A stretch of 42,060 nt of DNA from an uncultured Bacteroidia bacterium (GCA_902770835.1 CACXUM010000021.1:1-42060), one strand, 5' to 3'. Positions 1-8,823 are shown, numbered from the stretch's first letter. Notes: generated by a model not told the origin, from the letters alone. A program made the numbers and translations.

Positions 1-1
1 C

Positions 2-1264
2 CAATACTGCGTCCGCATGGTCTACAACGGCACCAACACGCTGCCCGAGGGCAACATCTACTACTCGATGAGCTGCCCCGAGTGCGAAGGTGGCGAAGGC
101 TGCGCTGCTGGCGCTCCGATCTATGCCGAAGAACTCCATGCCACCGATCAGGTGAGGATCTGGTGGGGCGACCAGCCCACGCCTCCTGCAACTCCTGTTG
201 AGGATTGGCTGTACTACGACGATGGCGCCAATGTCGACGCTATCGGCCTGACCACTGGCGGTTCGTTCTATTGGGGCATCAAGTTCCCGGCCAATACCTT
301 GGGTCAGTATGAAGGCTGCTCCGTGACGAAGATCGGTTACTTCGACTACGGCGCACACACCGGCACCGTCCGTATCTACAACGGTTCGGTTGGTAACGGC
401 CCCGGCACACTGATTGGCACATACAACTACACTGCCAACGGCACCGAGGACTGGGTTGAGTGGAACATTCCCGCTGTCGCCTTCGACAACACACAAGACC
501 TGTGGATTGTGATGAACAATGATGGTGGCCAGTATGTGGCATCAATGGGTAACTACACTGGCGACCCGAACGGCACGATGATTTCGACCGATGGCGCCAC
601 TTGGTACACTCTTGACGAAGCCACTGGCGGTGCCATCACTGGCACATGGAACCTCCGCTGCTTCGTGACCAACCAAGCCAAGGGTGGCGAGGTGGTTGTC
701 CTCGAAGACCAGAAGAACGGCACTCCGAATGGTGTGATTGCCAACGCTGGCATAGGCAAGCAAGGCCACGCCCCGGTTTATGCAACCGCTGCCGACATCG
801 TGAAGTACAACGTGTACCGTTCGACCGACAATGCCAACTACACCATGATTGGTGAAGTTGCCGCCGTTGCTGGCCAGACCTACTACGAGTACATCGACAC
901 GCCAGAAAGCGCCGGTACCTATTATTATCAGGTCCGCGCCGACTATGGCGACTGCGAGTCAGAGCCTGCCGTTTCCGGCGAGAACCCGAGCCAGAACTAC
1001 GTTGTGGCCGGTGTTGATGCCGTGGACGAGAACGACAGCAATGTCGCCCTCTTCCCGAACCCGACGAAGGGCAACGTGACCATCCAAGCCGAAGGCATGA
1101 GCCGCGTCACTGTGGTGAGCGTCCTCGGCCAGGTGGTCTACGACACCGAACTCAATGCTGACGAATTCACCCTGAACATGGCCCAGTTCAACGCTGGCAT
1201 GTACATGGTGCGCGTCTACACTGAGGAAGGTGTGGTTGTCAAGCGCGTTACTGTCATACAGTAA
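2..1264 (+). CDS. T9SS type A sorting domain protein, C-terminal part (5' truncated by window edge)
   Basis: The reading frame is open to the left edge, so the N-terminus and any catalytic domain are missing; the first Met in frame, at 17, is probably internal. About 420 residues are visible. First comes a beta-sandwich region rich in Gly, Asn and aromatics (roughly residues 60-230) that resembles the jelly-roll segments of the two C10 peptidases further along the window. A fibronectin type III-like segment follows (near KYNVYRSTDNANY), then a T9SS type A sorting domain of about 75 residues starting near VALFPNPTKGNV and ending GMYMVRV...VKRVTVIQ. By family knowledge the protein crosses the outer membrane through the Por/T9SS translocon, and the tail is cleaved during surface attachment or release. 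Its enzymatic role cannot be judged. A strong terminator follows at once. Confidence 0.85.
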   Translation, partial: QYCVRMVYNGTNTLPEGNIYYSMSCPECEGGEGCAAGAPIYAEELHATDQVRIWWGDQPTPPATPVEDWLYYDDGANVDAIGLTTGGSFYWGIKFPANTLGQYEGCSVTKIGYFDYGAHTGTVRIYNGSVGNGPGTLIGTYNYTANGTEDWVEWNIPAVAFDNTQDLWIVMNNDGGQYVASMGNYTGDPNGTMISTDGATWYTLDEATGGAITGTWNLRCFVTNQAKGGEVVVLEDQKNGTPNGVIANAGIGKQGHAPVYATAADIVKYNVYRSTDNANYTMIGEVAAVAGQTYYEYIDTPESAGTYYYQVRADYGDCESEPAVSGENPSQNYVVAGVDAVDENDSNVALFPNPTKGNVTIQAEGMSRVTVVSVLGQVVYDTELNADEFTLNMAQFNAGMYMVRVYTEEGVVVKRVTVIQ

Positions 1265-1296
1265 ATGATACTGCGGAATTGATTTCCGCGAAAATT

Positions 1297-1329
1297 GGGC
1301 GGCATCCATTGGGGTGCCGCCCTTTTTTT
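1297..1329 (+). terminator. Rho-independent terminator of the first gene
   Basis: An 11-bp stem (1297-1307 with 1312-1322, one G:U pair), an ATTG loop and seven T residues at 1323-1329. It lies 32 bases after the stop codon of the T9SS protein gene. Confidence 0.9.
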
Positions 1330-1362
1330 GTTCCTTTGTGCTCCGTTATGGAAAAATATGTA

Positions 1363-1370
1363 TATCTTTG
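1363..1370 (+). promoter_or_regulatory. -7 box of the toxin-antitoxin/sufE operon
   Basis: TATCTTTG matches the Bacteroidota -7 consensus TAnnTTTG and lies 20 bases before the small antitoxin start. No convincing -33 TTTG at the usual 19-21-bp spacing. Confidence 0.55.
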
Positions 1371-1390
1371 CAGGTCTAAATATCCAATCC

Positions 1391-1540
1391 ATGTTGTCAG
1401 TAGAACCTATAACCGATATTTTGGAAGTTGCTCCTGCCACGGAAAAACTTCAAAGAAATCTCCCCGAAGATTGCGTCACTTTTGAACAGTTCAAGAATGA
1501 TTATTTCCGCCTATTGAAACAGCGTTATGAAATTGTATGA
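1391..1540 (+). CDS. Small putative antitoxin partner of a RelE/ParE-type toxin
   Basis: A 49-residue protein from the ATG at 1391. The frame is open further upstream (Met at 1295), but that would start inside the terminator and before the -7 box, so 1391 is preferred. The sequence is acidic in the middle (LPEDCVTFEQFKNDYF) with no recognisable DNA-binding fold. The antitoxin role is inferred purely from position: it precedes the ParE-like toxin gene and overlaps it by 14 bases, the usual order and coupling of type II toxin-antitoxin pairs. It is short for an antitoxin with its own DNA-binding domain, so it may be only the toxin-wrapping part. Confidence 0.55.
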   Translation: MLSVEPITDILEVAPATEKLQRNLPEDCVTFEQFKNDYFRLLKQRYEIV

Positions 1541-1835
1541 GGTAGTGATTCATAGGCGTGTTTATAAGCAAATTTCTGAAATTCAGGATTATATTGCTGG
1601 TATCAACACTTATGCTTCTGCAATAAAATACTCAAATGCTCTTTTTGATGAAATAGAAACACTTTCCTACCTTGCAGATGTTTTACCTGAAACAGATTGG
1701 GCATCGGCGAAAGAATACCATCCGGAGGCAAAACGAATGGTGACACACAATCGGAAATGGAACATTATATACCATATTGAAGGTGATTTTGTGATTATTG
1801 ACAGCATTTTGGCTTCATCTACAATGAAACAATAA
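1527..1835 (+). CDS. RelE/ParE family toxin of a type II toxin-antitoxin pair
   Basis: 102 residues, the usual size of the RelE/ParE fold. An N-terminal strand (YEVVIHRRVYKQI) is followed by two helices, then a C-terminal sheet with the family pattern of basic residues followed by hydrophobic strands (KRMVTHNRKWNIIYHIEGDFVIIDSI cut here as two strands around Arg/His and Asp). RelE members cleave mRNA at the ribosome and ParE members poison gyrase; the sequence alone does not separate them. It overlaps the small upstream gene, and sufE begins three bases after its stop, so the TA pair and the Fe-S genes may share a transcript. Confidence 0.75.
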   Translation: MKLYEVVIHRRVYKQISEIQDYIAGINTYASAIKYSNALFDEIETLSYLADVLPETDWASAKEYHPEAKRMVTHNRKWNIIYHIEGDFVIIDSILASSTMKQ

Positions 1836-1838
1836 TCT

Positions 1839-2267
1839 ATGAATATAAAAGAAATACAAAACAGCATCGTAGAAGACTTCTCGATGTTCGACGATTGGAT
1901 GGACCGCTACGCCATGCTGATTGAAATGGGGAAGGAGTGCCCCATTATCGACGACAAATACCGTGACGAGGCGCATTTGATTAATGGCTGCCAGTCGCGG
2001 GTGTGGCTCAATGCCGAACTGAAAGACGGAAAAGTGTATTATAGTGCCGACAGCGATGCGGTCATCACCAAAGGCATTGTGAATCTATTAATAAAAGTGT
2101 TTTCAGGCCAAACGCCTGAAGACATCCTCGCCGCCGACCTTTCTTTCTTGGATGAAATCGGCTTAAAAGAGCATTTGTCGCCCACACGCTCCAACGGTCT
2201 ATTGGCCATGCTCAAGCAGATGCTGCTTTATGCAGAGGCTTTCAAAATTAAGGAGGAAAACGCATGA
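1839..2267 (+). CDS. sufE: SufE family Fe-S cluster assembly protein
   Basis: 142 residues, full length for SufE. The protein accepts persulfide sulfur from the cysteine desulfurase SufS and hands it to the SufBCD scaffold in the cytosol. The catalytic cysteine is Cys51 in the motif LINGCQSRVW, exactly the family signature. The helical C-terminus (LSPTRSNGLLAMLKQM) also matches. Its last four bases (ATGA, 2264-2267) contain the start of the next gene, so the two are translationally coupled. SufS and SufBCD are not in the window. Confidence 0.93.
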   Translation: MNIKEIQNSIVEDFSMFDDWMDRYAMLIEMGKECPIIDDKYRDEAHLINGCQSRVWLNAELKDGKVYYSADSDAVITKGIVNLLIKVFSGQTPEDILAADLSFLDEIGLKEHLSPTRSNGLLAMLKQMLLYAEAFKIKEENA

Positions 2268-2623
2268 AACAAGAAGAAATTGAAACCCTGAAAGAGCGGG
2301 TGATAGCTGTCCTGAAAACCATCTACGACCCCGAAATCCCGATTGACATTTGGACGCTGCATTTGATTTATGGCGTCGATGTGGATGCCGAAGGCAATGT
2401 GAAAATCACGATGACGGTGACGGCTCCCAATTGCCCCGTGGCAGAAACCTTGCCCGCCGAGGTGCAAATCAAGGTGCAGGCCGTCATGGGCGTGAAAAGC
2501 GTCGATGTGGAACTCACCTTCGACCCCGTTTGGAGCATAGATATGCTCTCCGACGAGACCAAGGCCGACCTTGGCCTCGACGGGGAATATGGCAGTTTTA
2601 CTGCCGCAGATTTCATGTATTAA
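2264..2623 (+). CDS. MIP18/DUF59 family (SufT-like) Fe-S maturation protein
   Basis: 119 residues with the DUF59 core: TIYDPEIPIDIWTLHLIY near the N-terminus (family form DPEIPVNIxxLGLIY) and TVTAPNCPVAETLP in the middle, which carries the conserved Cys of the TxPxCP motif. Homologues (PaaD, SufT, human MIP18) help load Fe-S clusters onto client enzymes. The ATGA overlap with sufE supports a role in the same pathway. A C-terminal tail of about 20 residues (SDETKADLGLDGEYG) extends past the core. The downstream kinase gene is convergent and overlaps the last four bases. Confidence 0.88.
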   Translation: MKQEEIETLKERVIAVLKTIYDPEIPIDIWTLHLIYGVDVDAEGNVKITMTVTAPNCPVAETLPAEVQIKVQAVMGVKSVDVELTFDPVWSIDMLSDETKADLGLDGEYGSFTAADFMY

Positions 2624-3504
2624 AGGCTGTCGTAATTCGTCAGCAAATCCTTCGCCATGCCGAGGAACATGAACGCCACGGCGTTGAAATCCATGTTCAG
2701 GTCTTTGCTCAAGCCCACGCGGTCCTTGAAGATGGCCACATTGAACCATTGCAGGCACTGGAAGGCGCGATGGAAATAGAGGCGTTGCAACTCTTCCTTG
2801 TTAGGCTCGCGTCCGACATATTCTTTCAGCAAGGCCAAAGCCTTGTCGAAGCCTGCGTTGCCGTAGCAGGCAATGTCGTAGAACGGGTCGTTCATGCCGG
2901 CAAACTCCCAGTCCAAGACATACAGTTTGTCGCCGCTGATGACGAGGTTGGTGGGCTGGTAGTCGCAGTGGCAAGGCACTTTCGGCACATGGGTCTGTGT
3001 GGCGCGGATGGCATCCAATTTCTTGCGCAAATCCAAGTATTCTTGCGGGAACACATAGCCCGTTTCGAGGCAATAGTTTTGGTCGGCATCCAAGCGGCCA
3101 AAGGCGTTGTAGTCGCGGAATTTCAGGTCGCTGTTGTGGATTTTCTTCAGTGCGGCCACCGACATGGCGTTGTATGACACCACATCCGTAGTGCTCATAA
3201 TGGTGCCTTCGACATACTCGGCTAATTTCTCGCCCGAGCGGATTTCGACGTATTCCGTCACATTGTTCAGCCCCAAGCGGTTCACTTCTTGGATGTTTTC
3301 CCATTCTTCTACGCGGTCAACAAACTTTTCGGCGAACTTGCCCGGCACGCGGTAGGTGTACTTTTTGCCTTCACATTCAACGACGTAGGTGTAGTTGCTC
3401 ATGCCACCTTCTAAGCGTTTCACGATTTTGGCTCCTGAGCCTGTCGAAGGATGGGCATGGAGGAGTGCGTTCACTCTAAAAATGATGTAGTCTTCAATAG
3501 TCAT
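2620..3504 (-). CDS. LicA/choline kinase-like phosphotransferase
   Basis: 294 residues from the ATG at 3504. An upstream TTG in frame at 3534 overlaps the -7 box and cannot be the start. The protein kinase-like fold is clear: a glycine-rich segment RLEGGMSNYTYVV, the catalytic loop PCHCDYQPTNLVI (HxDxxxxN) and the metal-binding VLDWEFAG. This is the choline/ethanolamine kinase and APH group; bacterial members (LicA) phosphorylate choline or other small alcohols for surface decoration, but the substrate is not evident. Residues near HPSTGSGAK are encoded by a short palindromic repeat (3430-3450) that appears inserted in frame before the glycine-rich loop. The gene is divergent from tRNA-Ala and converges on the DUF59 gene, which it overlaps by four bases. 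Confidence 0.85.
   Translation of the reverse strand: MTIEDYIIFRVNALLHAHPSTGSGAKIVKRLEGGMSNYTYVVECEGKKYTYRVPGKFAEKFVDRVEEWENIQEVNRLGLNNVTEYVEIRSGEKLAEYVEGTIMSTTDVVSYNAMSVAALKKIHNSDLKFRDYNAFGRLDADQNYCLETGYVFPQEYLDLRKKLDAIRATQTHVPKVPCHCDYQPTNLVISGDKLYVLDWEFAGMNDPFYDIACYGNAGFDKALALLKEYVGREPNKEELQRLYFHRAFQCLQWFNVAIFKDRVGLSKDLNMDFNAVAFMFLGMAKDLLTNYDSL
3430..3450 (-). repeat. Short interspersed repeat inserted in frame in the kinase gene
   Basis: On the minus strand this reads CCTTCGACAGGCTCAGGAGC, part of a short element I recall as frequent in many bacterial genomes and giving peptides such as PSTGSG when read in coding frames. It lies near residues 17-25, outside the kinase motifs. Multi-copy status cannot be shown from this window. 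Confidence 0.55.
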
Positions 3505-3531
3505 TTCAGTAATGTTTTGAATTTCGAGCGG

Positions 3532-3539
3532 CAAATATA
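3532..3539 (-). promoter_or_regulatory. -7 box of the kinase gene
   Basis: TATATTTG on the minus strand, about 28 bases before the ATG at 3504. It decides the start, since the longer frame would begin inside this box. Confidence 0.6.
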
Positions 3540-3580
3540 CAATTTATTTGATAATTGGCTCTCCATTTCGGAAAATATTG

Positions 3581-3588
3581 TACTTTTG
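3581..3588 (+). promoter_or_regulatory. -7 box of the tRNA-Ala gene
   Basis: TACTTTTG (TAnnTTTG) 32 bases before the tRNA, with a TTGG at 3555-3558 as a weak -33 candidate. Confidence 0.6.
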
Positions 3589-3620
3589 CAGCCGCTTAGG
3601 ACACTGAGTTTGTCGCAACT

Positions 3621-3693
3621 GGGGATTTAGCTCATCTGGTAGAGCGTCAGGTTCGCAATCTGAAGGTGGCCGGTTCGAGTCCGGTAATCTCCA
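3621..3693 (+). tRNA. tRNA-Ala (anticodon CGC)
   Basis: A 73-base cloverleaf. Acceptor stem GGGGATT/AATCTCC, D stem GCTC/GAGC, anticodon stem TCAGG/TCTGA around the loop TTCGCAA with anticodon CGC (reads GCG), and T arm GCCGG-TTCGAGT-CCGGT. The acceptor contains the G3:U70 pair that identifies alanine tRNA. The discriminator is A73 and no CCA is encoded. Confidence 0.95.
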
Positions 3694-3705
3694 CATAACA
3701 ACAAG

Positions 3706-3732
3706 AAAACCCGCTGGAATCCAGCGGGTTTT
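3706..3732. terminator. Bidirectional terminator between tRNA-Ala and the GLUG protein gene
   Basis: A 12-bp perfect stem (3706-3717 with 3721-3732) with loop AAT, flanked by A4 on the left and T4 on the right. It can end the tRNA transcript rightwards and the 1649-residue protein's transcript leftwards. Confidence 0.85.
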
Positions 3733-3763
3733 CTGTTTCAAATCGACTTCTCTGCCAATCTAA

Positions 3764-6700
3764 TCAATCAATCACGATTTTCTGTGTTCTGACGTTCTCG
3801 CCGTCGATGAGGCGGAGGACATACACACCCTTGGAAAATGCGGAATGAGGAATGCGGAATGCAGAATTAACCTCATCAGTTATGAGCATGTGGCCAAGCA
3901 GGTCAATCACTTGAAGCGTGCCCGTGCCGTTGACGATGATTGCGCCATTACTCTTGAAGACGAAATTGTCATTGTTGTTCGGGTTGTCTTCATTATTCAT
4001 GGCGAACACCAAGCGGAAACGTGAAGCGTAGTCGTTGGTATTGGCTTGGAAGGTGTAGGCTGGCTGGTTGAGCAGGTCGATGTCCGCACCTGTCATGTTG
4101 TCGATGAGGTGGAGGTAGTTGACAGTTGAAAGCTGGCTGTTGGCAGTTTCTGAGACGGTCAATGTATAAGTTCCGTTCTCACGGGCCTTGAAGTTGAGGG
4201 GAAGTTCGCCTTGGGCTTCTGCGCTCACGATGGCGTAGTCTTCGTCGCCTTGAGGGATGTAAATCTCGGCATGGTCGCCAAAACGGAACTTGGGCAGCGC
4301 AGTGCCTTCGTTGAAGCTCACGATGGCATTGTCGATGGCAGTTGCTGCGCCACGGGTGTTGGTAGTTTGGGCCAAAGCAATTTGGATGTTGCCCTTGTTG
4401 TTGGACATACTCGGGGCATTTCTGGTGAAGGTCACAGCTCCGGCTTCAGTAGCATTGATGACGATGCCCGTGCAAGGAGCGATGGCGTTAGCGGCATAGT
4501 TCTCAACCGCTTCAATGGCTGTTCCTTCAGCGTTCATCTTGTAGAACGGTTGGTTGGCGTAAACATTGCAAACAAATGGGTTGCCGATCAGGTTCCAACC
4601 AGCGTCAACGCTCACTTCATTGGCGTGATTTGCTTCGCTGTAAGGTTTGAGTTCGCCTGTGAAGTAAAGCGTAAAGTCTATTGCATTGGCATACAGATAG
4701 CCCGTGCCGTTATTCAAAGTGGCAAAGTCAATCGCGTGTTCGATATTATTGTAGTTTTCCCACTTCATTGTTGAGCCGTTGAATCTGTATAAGTCATAAA
4801 ACCGTCCAAGTGGGAATGAACTAATTGCCAAAGCGTCCTCAATTGGCGAGGCAATGAAATACCAACCGTCATTTGCCGTTTCCCAAACGTCGGTGCCAAC
4901 GCCAATAACGTTCTTCTTCACCGTGGCAGTCAGTCCAGCGTTGCCGTGGACGAGTTGACCGCCATCTTCGATGGTGAGGGTGTACCCGTTGTCAACCAAA
5001 ACCGCACCAGCCACGGCCAAACAATCGCTTGGGATGGTGGCATTGGCTCGAATGACGACATTGGTGCTGGGGTCAGGCAATCCTCCTTCTTTCCAATTGT
5101 CTGGATTATTCCAAGCGCCTTCTATGATGAAATAGTAAGGTTTGGAAGGAGCGTAATATTGTCCCTCATAGTAAATGCCATTTTCGTAGAAAGAAGCAAA
5201 AGAATTGTTCTCAAGATGATTGCCTATGTCTGCTGGCATTAACTCATAGGTGTAGGCCTGGAAGCCTTGTTCCGCACCAAGAGGGTTAACGTAAAAGACC
5301 TTATCGCAACTTATTCCACCACGGGCGATAGTGCTGTTATTTGAATCGTCCGGGGTCAAATTAATAAGGTAAGGCATAAAGAGACATTCCTTGACATAAA
5401 GGGTTTCTCCGTCGGCAACTTCACCTACGAAACCGCCTACGGCTTTGATATCCTCTCCTCCCACGAGTTGACCTTTGAAGATACAGCGCAAAAATCCGGT
5501 GCCTTCGTCACCACATTCAACGGCTTCTCCCACGAAGCCGCCGTAATAACCAAAACCGTCATCGTAGTCGCCCATCGTCGAATTGAGGCTGACGCTGTTG
5601 ACACAATCTTTAATGCTCCAAGCACCCTTGGCTTGCGCTACCAAACCGCCAGCGTATTGATCATCGGTGTAAATGATGCCGGCGATGTTCAGCTTCTCGA
5701 TGGTTGCGCCGTCGATGTAGCGGAATGGGGCACAATAATCATAATCAAAGGGATCCTCTGCTGTGCCGCAATTGAAGGTGAGGGTCTTTTGTTCCGCGCT
5801 CGTGAAGGTGCCTGCAAACGGGTGGTCGCTTGTGCCCACCATAACCGGGTCGCTTATGTCCTCCCCCATCGGAACGGTGATGTCGGCGGTGAGGCTGACA
5901 TACTTGCCACTGTAGGTGTTGCCCTGTTTGACGGTATTGGCAAATATCTCCCAGTCTTCGGCAGATGCAATGATGAATGGATCATCAGCGGTGCCAGTAC
6001 CCTCAAGACGAACCACGGTGAATGCATGCGTCTTGGAGCCAAAACAGTTGCCGCTTTCCACGGAATTGATGATTAAGGTGTAGTTGCCTGATGCTGTCAG
6101 TTCTTCAACAATGTTGTTCTCAGCATCATAGATGGTTAGCGTATAGTCGATTCCCAGATTCATGGTGTTGTCGTAGGCATCCTTTAAGGTGGGGTTGACG
6201 TTGATGGCATTGCCGTCGCCGTAATAGGTGCTTTCAAGGTCAGTGATGGTTATCGCGCTGTAGTACGTTTCGCCGTCAATCGGGGTGTGCTTGCGGTAGA
6301 TTTCGTTCTCGCTGGTTTGTGTCGAGCAAGGTTGGCCTTGGACGGTACCTAAAGCGGTGGTGTAGAAACTCATATCCCCCCTATACAGGTCAAAACCGCT
6401 TCTCGTAACAAAGGTACAACTCTCGTCTTCGCCCACGGTAATGTTTGTAGGCACAAAGAAGCTGTTATTAACCTGTACATGGCCGTAAGCAACACCTGAG
6501 GCGTAGCCGATGCCGACAAAACCACCCACCTTCGTTGTATTTGGGCCAAGCAAACTGCCGTTGAAAACACAGCCGATAATTTGGCTGGTTAGCCCCCCGC
6601 AACTAACGTATCCCATAAAGCCGCCATGGCAGCCTTGTCCTGCGTAAGTCGAATGGATGTTGATGCTGCTGAGGCAGTCTTGTATTATATTGTTCTCGCT

Positions 6701-8713
6701 TTCGGCGATAAAGCCGGCGGCGTATCTTCTGGCGGTGTAGATGTCGCCAACCACGGTGAGGTTGGTGATGGTCGCGTTCTTGGCACTATGGAAGGGAGCG
6801 CAGTAGTCTTCATTGAAAGGCTCGCTTTCGGTGCCACAGTTGAAAGTCAGCGTGTGACCATCGCCATTGAAGTTGCCTGCAAAAAAATAGGTGTGATGGT
6901 AATCATTGCTGGTACCCACCATCGTGGAAACGCTGATGTCGTTGGCGAGTTTGAGGTATTGCCCGCTGAAATTCCGTTCTTGCGCCACTTCACGGGCAAT
7001 CGTATTCCATTGCTCCTCGGTGGTGATGATGTAGGGGTTTTCGGCAGTACCCTCGCCAGTGATGCCTATGCTTTCAGTCGTCACGTTGATATTAAATTCA
7101 GTAGGAGTGCTGGCATCGACAGTGTAGGAATAACTGCCTGAAGTAGTTCCAACCGAGGTGCCATTCACTGATACTCCAGTCACGATTTCTGAAAGGTCTT
7201 CACAGTACACGTTGAAATTCACCGTCGCGCCGTTAGGGGCATAGAAAGCGTCGTTGTAGGCTACGCCCGTGCCACTGAAGTCGACTTTCACCTTCGGCGA
7301 CACCGTAACGAGTTTCTTGAAAATATAGGCCCGCACGTCTTTGTCGTTAATATCGGGCAAATCGTTGTTGCAGAAATAGGTGTTTATGACTTCCGCACCG
7401 ACACAAGGTGGTACGACATTATATCTAAGTACATAGTTTCCAATGATATACCCTGTATAACCATCACTACCAGTGACAACGTTGCCCAAGTACAAACAGT
7501 CCTTTATTTCTGGTGGATACGGAGAAGATCCACTTATAAAATGATCGTATGATGCATCTTGCACTTCTCCGATAAGGCCACCCGCATTTCCGCTTCCGCT
7601 CACCTGAGCAAAACAAACCACATTGGTCAGAAAGGACCTATAAGTCATCCGACCCACGATGCCTCCGGTGAAGTCGCCGCCTATGATGATGCTGTTTTTC
7701 AATACAAGGTTGTTGATGTTAGCCTGATTTAGACCGACACCATGATAGTCGTCCCAGTACTTTCCTTCCGCATGGCCGAACAGTCCGTTATAGGCTTGGT
7801 CGCTGCGGTTCACATAGACATCGGTGATTTGGTGCCCGTTACCATTGAAGGTGGACCCGAAAGGATGGGCCGCGTCGCCTATCGGAACCCAATAGTGTGC
7901 GCTGAGGTCGAGGTCGGCGGCCAGGTTGATGACACCATTTTGGTCGAAACTTTGTTCGCCGCTATTGAGCAGGTAAGCCAAGCGGGCAAATTCCGCCTCG
8001 TTTTGGATGTTGATGGTGTTGCCCTCTGCGCTGCTGAACGACTCGGCATAGTTGCCCGCATCCGTCCAGCTGTCAGTTGGGGCCATATTCTCTGCAGTAA
8101 AAGTGACATTGAGAGAGGTGCCATATTTGCTCTGAAATGCGGTAAGCCGGGTGGGCAAGACGTGCATCTTTGTGGTGCGAGGGTAAGGATATGATGCAGT
8201 GCCCTCTCCAGTGATGAAGTCCAAATTGGAACCTCCCCACAAGATGTCTTCGGCCTTTGCATAGCAGTACACGTCATACAATTGTTCGCAGTAATGGAAA
8301 GCCCCTGACTCGATATAGGTGACGGTGCTGGGAATGTCGATGGTACTCATAGTGCTGTTTCGGAAAGCATCTGTCTTAATCACCCGCAAACTTTGTGGCA
8401 GCGTGACGCTGTTGATGCTAAATTGGATGAACGCCCACTTTCCGATTTCCTTCACACCTTCTTCGATGACAAGGGTGTGGATGTCCGTTACATACGCATT
8501 CCACGGTGCGGGGGCAGTCTCAGTGTAATCTGCCATAACGCCGTCCTGGCCTTCCGCTACACTGACGGTGAGGGCGTAGTAATAGTGGTCGTCCATAGTA
8601 AGCGTGCAAGTTGTGCCGCCACTATTCCATGTTATAGGCAATTCTTGCGCCCAAGAATTTTTTCCCATTACCAACAAGGCAATGAGAAGAAAGAAAAACT
8701 TGTTTTTTTTCAT
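3764..8713 (-). CDS. Large surface protein with BspA-like LRR, GLUG repeats and T9SS sorting domain
   Basis: 1649 residues from the ATG at 8713, chosen because a classical signal peptide starts there (MKKNKFFFLLIALLVMG...SWAQ); the frame runs up to 8782 but that adds a charged tail before the signal. Residues about 70-150 form BspA-type leucine-rich repeats (LPQSLRVIKTDAF, IDIPSTVTYIESGAF). About 230-1130 hold several beta-helix blocks with GLUG motifs (GGIVGRM, GGLIGEV, GGFMGYV, GGFVGIG, GGFVGEA), each preceded by a Gly-Thr-x-x-Asn-Pro-[YF]-Ile-Ile repeat start. From about 1205 the protein shares a C-terminal module with the two C10 peptidases and ends in a T9SS sorting domain (KGVYVLRL...TQKIVID). 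It is probably an adhesin-like surface protein; the binding partner is unknown. Residues NSAFRIPHSAFS near the end are repeat-derived. Confidence 0.9.
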   Translation of the reverse strand: MKKNKFFFLLIALLVMGKNSWAQELPITWNSGGTTCTLTMDDHYYYALTVSVAEGQDGVMADYTETAPAPWNAYVTDIHTLVIEEGVKEIGKWAFIQFSINSVTLPQSLRVIKTDAFRNSTMSTIDIPSTVTYIESGAFHYCEQLYDVYCYAKAEDILWGGSNLDFITGEGTASYPYPRTTKMHVLPTRLTAFQSKYGTSLNVTFTAENMAPTDSWTDAGNYAESFSSAEGNTINIQNEAEFARLAYLLNSGEQSFDQNGVINLAADLDLSAHYWVPIGDAAHPFGSTFNGNGHQITDVYVNRSDQAYNGLFGHAEGKYWDDYHGVGLNQANINNLVLKNSIIIGGDFTGGIVGRMTYRSFLTNVVCFAQVSGSGNAGGLIGEVQDASYDHFISGSSPYPPEIKDCLYLGNVVTGSDGYTGYIIGNYVLRYNVVPPCVGAEVINTYFCNNDLPDINDKDVRAYIFKKLVTVSPKVKVDFSGTGVAYNDAFYAPNGATVNFNVYCEDLSEIVTGVSVNGTSVGTTSGSYSYTVDASTPTEFNINVTTESIGITGEGTAENPYIITTEEQWNTIAREVAQERNFSGQYLKLANDISVSTMVGTSNDYHHTYFFAGNFNGDGHTLTFNCGTESEPFNEDYCAPFHSAKNATITNLTVVGDIYTARRYAAGFIAESENNIIQDCLSSINIHSTYAGQGCHGGFMGYVSCGGLTSQIIGCVFNGSLLGPNTTKVGGFVGIGYASGVAYGHVQVNNSFFVPTNITVGEDESCTFVTRSGFDLYRGDMSFYTTALGTVQGQPCSTQTSENEIYRKHTPIDGETYYSAITITDLESTYYGDGNAINVNPTLKDAYDNTMNLGIDYTLTIYDAENNIVEELTASGNYTLIINSVESGNCFGSKTHAFTVVRLEGTGTADDPFIIASAEDWEIFANTVKQGNTYSGKYVSLTADITVPMGEDISDPVMVGTSDHPFAGTFTSAEQKTLTFNCGTAEDPFDYDYCAPFRYIDGATIEKLNIAGIIYTDDQYAGGLVAQAKGAWSIKDCVNSVSLNSTMGDYDDGFGYYGGFVGEAVECGDEGTGFLRCIFKGQLVGGEDIKAVGGFVGEVADGETLYVKECLFMPYLINLTPDDSNNSTIARGGISCDKVFYVNPLGAEQGFQAYTYELMPADIGNHLENNSFASFYENGIYYEGQYYAPSKPYYFIIEGAWNNPDNWKEGGLPDPSTNVVIRANATIPSDCLAVAGAVLVDNGYTLTIEDGGQLVHGNAGLTATVKKNVIGVGTDVWETANDGWYFIASPIEDALAISSFPLGRFYDLYRFNGSTMKWENYNNIEHAIDFATLNNGTGYLYANAIDFTLYFTGELKPYSEANHANEVSVDAGWNLIGNPFVCNVYANQPFYKMNAEGTAIEAVENYAANAIAPCTGIVINATEAGAVTFTRNAPSMSNNKGNIQIALAQTTNTRGAATAIDNAIVSFNEGTALPKFRFGDHAEIYIPQGDEDYAIVSAEAQGELPLNFKARENGTYTLTVSETANSQLSTVNYLHLIDNMTGADIDLLNQPAYTFQANTNDYASRFRLVFAMNNEDNPNNNDNFVFKSNGAIIVNGTGTLQVIDLLGHMLITDEVNSAFRIPHSAFSKGVYVLRLIDGENVRTQKIVID
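3833..3868 (-). repeat. Low-complexity repeat inside the sorting domain coding region
   Basis: A GAATGCGGAATGAGGAATGC-type direct repeat, read on the minus strand as NSAFRIPHSAF just before the final GVYVLRL motif of the T9SS domain. Other T9SS tails in this window have a short loop at this place. Confidence 0.55.
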
Positions 8714-8815
8714 TTGTGTTTGAATTTTATAAAAATGTAACATATTGATATTCTTGGTTTTGTCATTTCTTTCAATTGTCATTTATGACAACGCAGCGGT
8801 TTTTTCCCCGCGTGG

Positions 8816-8823
8816 CAAAATTA
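8816..8823 (-). promoter_or_regulatory. -7 box of the GLUG protein gene
   Basis: TAATTTTG on the minus strand, about 100 bases before the ATG at 8713, implying a 5' leader of roughly 95 bases. The same box precedes both C10 peptidase genes. Confidence 0.6.

Noticed and set aside
3621-3693. tRNA-Ala as an integration site for an island
   Set aside because: No repeat of its 3' end was seen elsewhere in the window and the genes around it are ordinary.
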